NCBI GenBank assembly: GCA_025782575.1
Contig: JALGYY010000045.1
Coordinates: forward strand, 1-7,838
Direction of reading: 5' to 3'
Origin: a bacterium
GTDB taxonomy: Bacteria > Orphanbacterota > Orphanbacteria > Orphanbacterales > Orphanbacteraceae
Length of the DNA: 7,838 bases
Shown here: piece by piece, positions 7,401 through 7,838 of the stretch
Layout of the letters: each line of letters begins with the position of its first letter
Numbering within the stretch: position 1 is the first letter of the stretch
The notes under the pieces: generated by a model
Seen by the model: the letters and a program-made list of their open reading frames with translations, nothing else
What the model was told of the DNA's origin: nothing
The model's database searches: none
Translations under genes and position numbers: made by a program

Positions 7401-7565
7401 CGGCGGGTGAGGACACTTGCCGATGAGACGGTGGCACCCGGAGATCATGAAATCGCGTGGACGGGAAAAAACGATGACGGCCGCGATATGCAGAGCGGGG
7501 TCTACTTCTACCGGGTCGAGGTAGATGGCGATGTGTCCACAGGTAAGGTCGTCCTTGTAAGATAG
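4479..7565 (+). CDS. Secreted double caspase-fold protein (C25 gingipain-like) with FlgD-Ig C-terminal domain
   Basis: The product has 1028 residues and a signal peptide (MWNRAGFAIACLACLAPSGL, cleavage near residue 22). Region 1 (about 30-235) has two strand-plus-dyad motifs typical of clan CD peptidases: GIIYIVAHGSS with His101 and TTIVHFLSCWSNS with Cys172. Residues 240-460 are beta-rich linker domains. Region 2 (about 475-915) follows the peptidase C25 plan: YHILGVERDRLAIEEYVAGR, PHYVVIFGRGAF, GRSLVALFGTASL, FLSMSCHANAWD with Cys803, and the closing LALMGDPTRILYG. At the C25 active-site GHGS the sequence is GTAS (766-769), so the usual His is missing. The last 90 residues are a FlgD-Ig/T9SS-like module: ARPNPFNPRTS, VEIYDVRGRRVRTL, SGVYFYRVEV, KVVLVR. 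ATG 4479 has GGAGG (4464-4468) inside the end of the previous gene, which implies translational coupling. Likely a secreted or surface protease, with region 1 active and region 2 possibly structural; substrate unknown. Confidence 0.9.
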   Translation: MWNRAGFAIACLACLAPSGLDAASNKTPGANDLYYFHSAGNIGSGIGPLIAIHDDLGYGDPTDNRINESSFPTNSPGKDYLGKLVTALGSGDYGIIYIVAHGSSTELVVEEYTIRAKRDTAFIRYNTPGTLDYIPGVSAIDLISGIYVIAIDPVSLGQHFQDNTTIVHFLSCWSNSWAGDVADGAQCIMSYEDTTVTALGRDADATLLYSRMRGSGGNPFLSVQAAKDLGGLSPTFHIDGDLNTVLVPSLVDFGPAPGTLVEKNVPGGLLFNTEMDTSTDPIAAGLKIISGSFEDVAKLIGASWVSSDSIAWEMVPVDTGPFVVEVPAAFKSLGAGIAVDFDGYAPYDSDVLSINYEARGDESSAAYLTSFAVSGEGVTWRTWHEDGTKGFFLEGSLGGGQEEWERISPTVPATGAGSEYSLSLPGDYEFVRLVEVEERHGTRSDRILEIYETNSLPSARPPTLSSRWAEYAPRKYHILGVERDRLAIEEYVAGRAALGLETTFEIIPSIDKTAVARVRERGKTGPLVSIWQSPPPNVGGPTQPQKTNTWYQTLILAPAALNGSSAIDAYAVELTAHGRGLVAVSLFDSTTATTDTLVALIEAYSPEPHYVVIFGRGAFDGIGATTVPFFSLPSPQPVFVPQSGNILSFGAYEGTSTSVSRMVGFVPANNPGEVFLYLDKAHDQQYNSPDLGIDMRELGWWVGDHNNWGNSGPYAKALMDLVRDTTRAAWQFHELTASEIGYGQTARTDSANAHLQGGRSLVALFGTASLYCNPADWLSTYEPNLYTNLDSTGRYTTFLSMSCHANAWDHEGQTCIGSPPRDHVMTEMLKIPLGGAINSIGPTRGCYQHYYYAYLVEFMKQYDNCRSVWTSGQPTIGWLHKEAKNALLARYPGNLDVEALCSMLALMGDPTRILYGPMDNEVYQYVGVELGDDAPRVDASVSAARPNPFNPRTSIVVSAPAGGRVLVEIYDVRGRRVRTLADETVAPGDHEIAWTGKNDDGRDMQSGVYFYRVEVDGDVSTGKVVLVR

Positions 7566-7594
7566 ACATCCAAAGAGGCCTCCGGGTTATTCCT

Positions 7595-7616
7595 CGTCTG
7601 GAAAACGCCTCAGACG
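7595..7616 (+). terminator. Weak hairpin after the caspase-like gene
   Basis: CGTCTG (7595-7600) pairs with CAGACG (7611-7616) around a ten-base loop, about 30 bases after the stop. There is no U-tract, so this is at best a weak or Rho-assisted end; it may be chance. Confidence 0.22.
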
Positions 7617-7644
7617 GGTGGAATATGTGCAAACGCGTAGCGCC

Positions 7645-7677
7645 TTGACACTGCATCATAACGGACGTTATGGTGCA
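7645..7677 (+). promoter_or_regulatory. Promoter with near-perfect dyad operator
   Basis: A perfect -35 box TTGACA (7645-7650) is followed 18 bases later by TATGGT (7669-7674), a moderate -10. Between and over them lies the dyad TGCATCATAACG (7652-7663), GA, CGTTATGGTGCA (7666-7677), matching at 11 of 12 positions, with a perfect core CATAACG-GA-CGTTATG. A repressor dimer bound here would block the spacer and -10 box, suggesting an autoregulated gene. Any transcript would be nearly leaderless for the ATG at 7685. The boxes and symmetry are seen; the regulatory role is inferred. Confidence 0.5.
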
Positions 7678-7684
7678 TATTGTT

Positions 7685-7768
7685 ATGGCGAAGAAGAAAC
7701 CCCTGAAAACCGACGATCTGGTCGTGTATGTCGTCAGCCAAAGTGGGACAGTTTCTCCTGAGAGCTAA
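7685..7768 (+). CDS. Tiny ORF, probably a truncated gene start
   Basis: ATG 7685 opens 27 residues, MAKKKPLKTDDLVVYVVSQ followed by SGTVSPES, ending at TAA 7766-7768. An in-frame ATG at 7670 would lie inside the -10/dyad and is less likely. The first 18 residues look like a genuine basic N-terminus placed directly after a regulated promoter, but from about 7737 the DNA turns into repeats resembling an insertion-sequence end. I therefore suspect a host gene cut off after about 18 codons. I do not recognise the family. An overlapping frame from ATG 7728 stays open to the right edge (AKVGQFLLRAKGHPLLDQ and on) and is an alternative reading. Confidence 0.3.
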   Translation: MAKKKPLKTDDLVVYVVSQSGTVSPES

Positions 7769-7774
7769 AGGACA
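7737..7774 (+). repeat. Direct repeats resembling IS21-family terminal repeats
   Basis: GCCAAAGTGGGACA (7737-7750) and GCTAAAGGACA (7764-7774) are two copies of one motif, the second lacking three bases; each is preceded by AG or GAG. On the minus strand they read TGTCC(CAC)TTTGGCT and TGTCCTTTAGC. IS21-family elements carry several such repeats beginning TGT at their ends. No istA or istB gene is seen in the window, so this would be a solitary end or a remnant. Confidence 0.4.
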
Positions 7775-7781
7775 CCCTCTC

Positions 7782-7838
7782 TTAGATCAGCGGGCCGTAA
7801 TAGATCGTTTCGACCAATTGATCTCCCTTGATTATACC
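7782..7838 (-). CDS. Possible C-terminal end of a minus-strand gene (truncated by the edge)
   Basis: On the minus strand the frame from the edge reads GIIKGDQLVETIYYGPLI and stops at TAA 7784-7782. The composition is protein-like and the stop falls just before the repeat pair. It is only 18 residues, the opposite strand is open as well, and I recognise no family, so the call is tentative. Confidence 0.2.
   Translation of the reverse strand, partial: GIIKGDQLVETIYYGPLI

Overview
The window most likely comes from an uncultured bacterium of the FCB group or a neighbouring candidate phylum (Eisenbacteria- or Latescibacteria-like). This is inferred from style, not from a marker gene. The large secreted protein ends in a FlgD-Ig/T9SS-like C-terminal module (PNPFNP, then IYDVRGRRVR, then SGVYFYR). 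Its partner looks like a cohesin-type secreted protein, and there is also a lipoprotein. GC is moderate to high and the standard code appears to be used.

Layout. (1) Positions 2-884: the tail of an unidentified gene, then 22 bases later a lipoprotein gene with a strong ribosome binding site, probably one operon. (2) Positions 885-3119: a decayed accessory patch. It holds an ORF6N-domain gene split by an in-frame TGA, a hairpin terminator shared by convergent genes, a small conserved mobile-element-type gene on the minus strand, a minus-strand radC gene that has lost its metal-binding core and changed frame twice, and the 3' end of an IS3-family transposase in otherwise non-coding DNA. (3) Positions 3145-7565: a tightly coupled two-gene operon for secreted proteins. 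The first is a 414-residue cohesin-like protein. The second is a 1028-residue protein with two caspase-fold (clan CD) regions and a FlgD-Ig-like C-terminus. (4) Positions 7566-7838: a promoter overlapped by a near-perfect dyad, a tiny ORF running into IS21-like terminal repeats, and a possible gene end on the minus strand.

The most notable points are the operon pairing a cohesin-like protein with a double caspase-like protein, in which the second, C25-like region lacks the usual histidine, and the evidence that the accessory patch is a graveyard. There, automatic ORF calling would produce a wrong 164-residue protein across the radC relic and would split the ORF6N gene in two. I see no CRISPR array, tRNA or rRNA.
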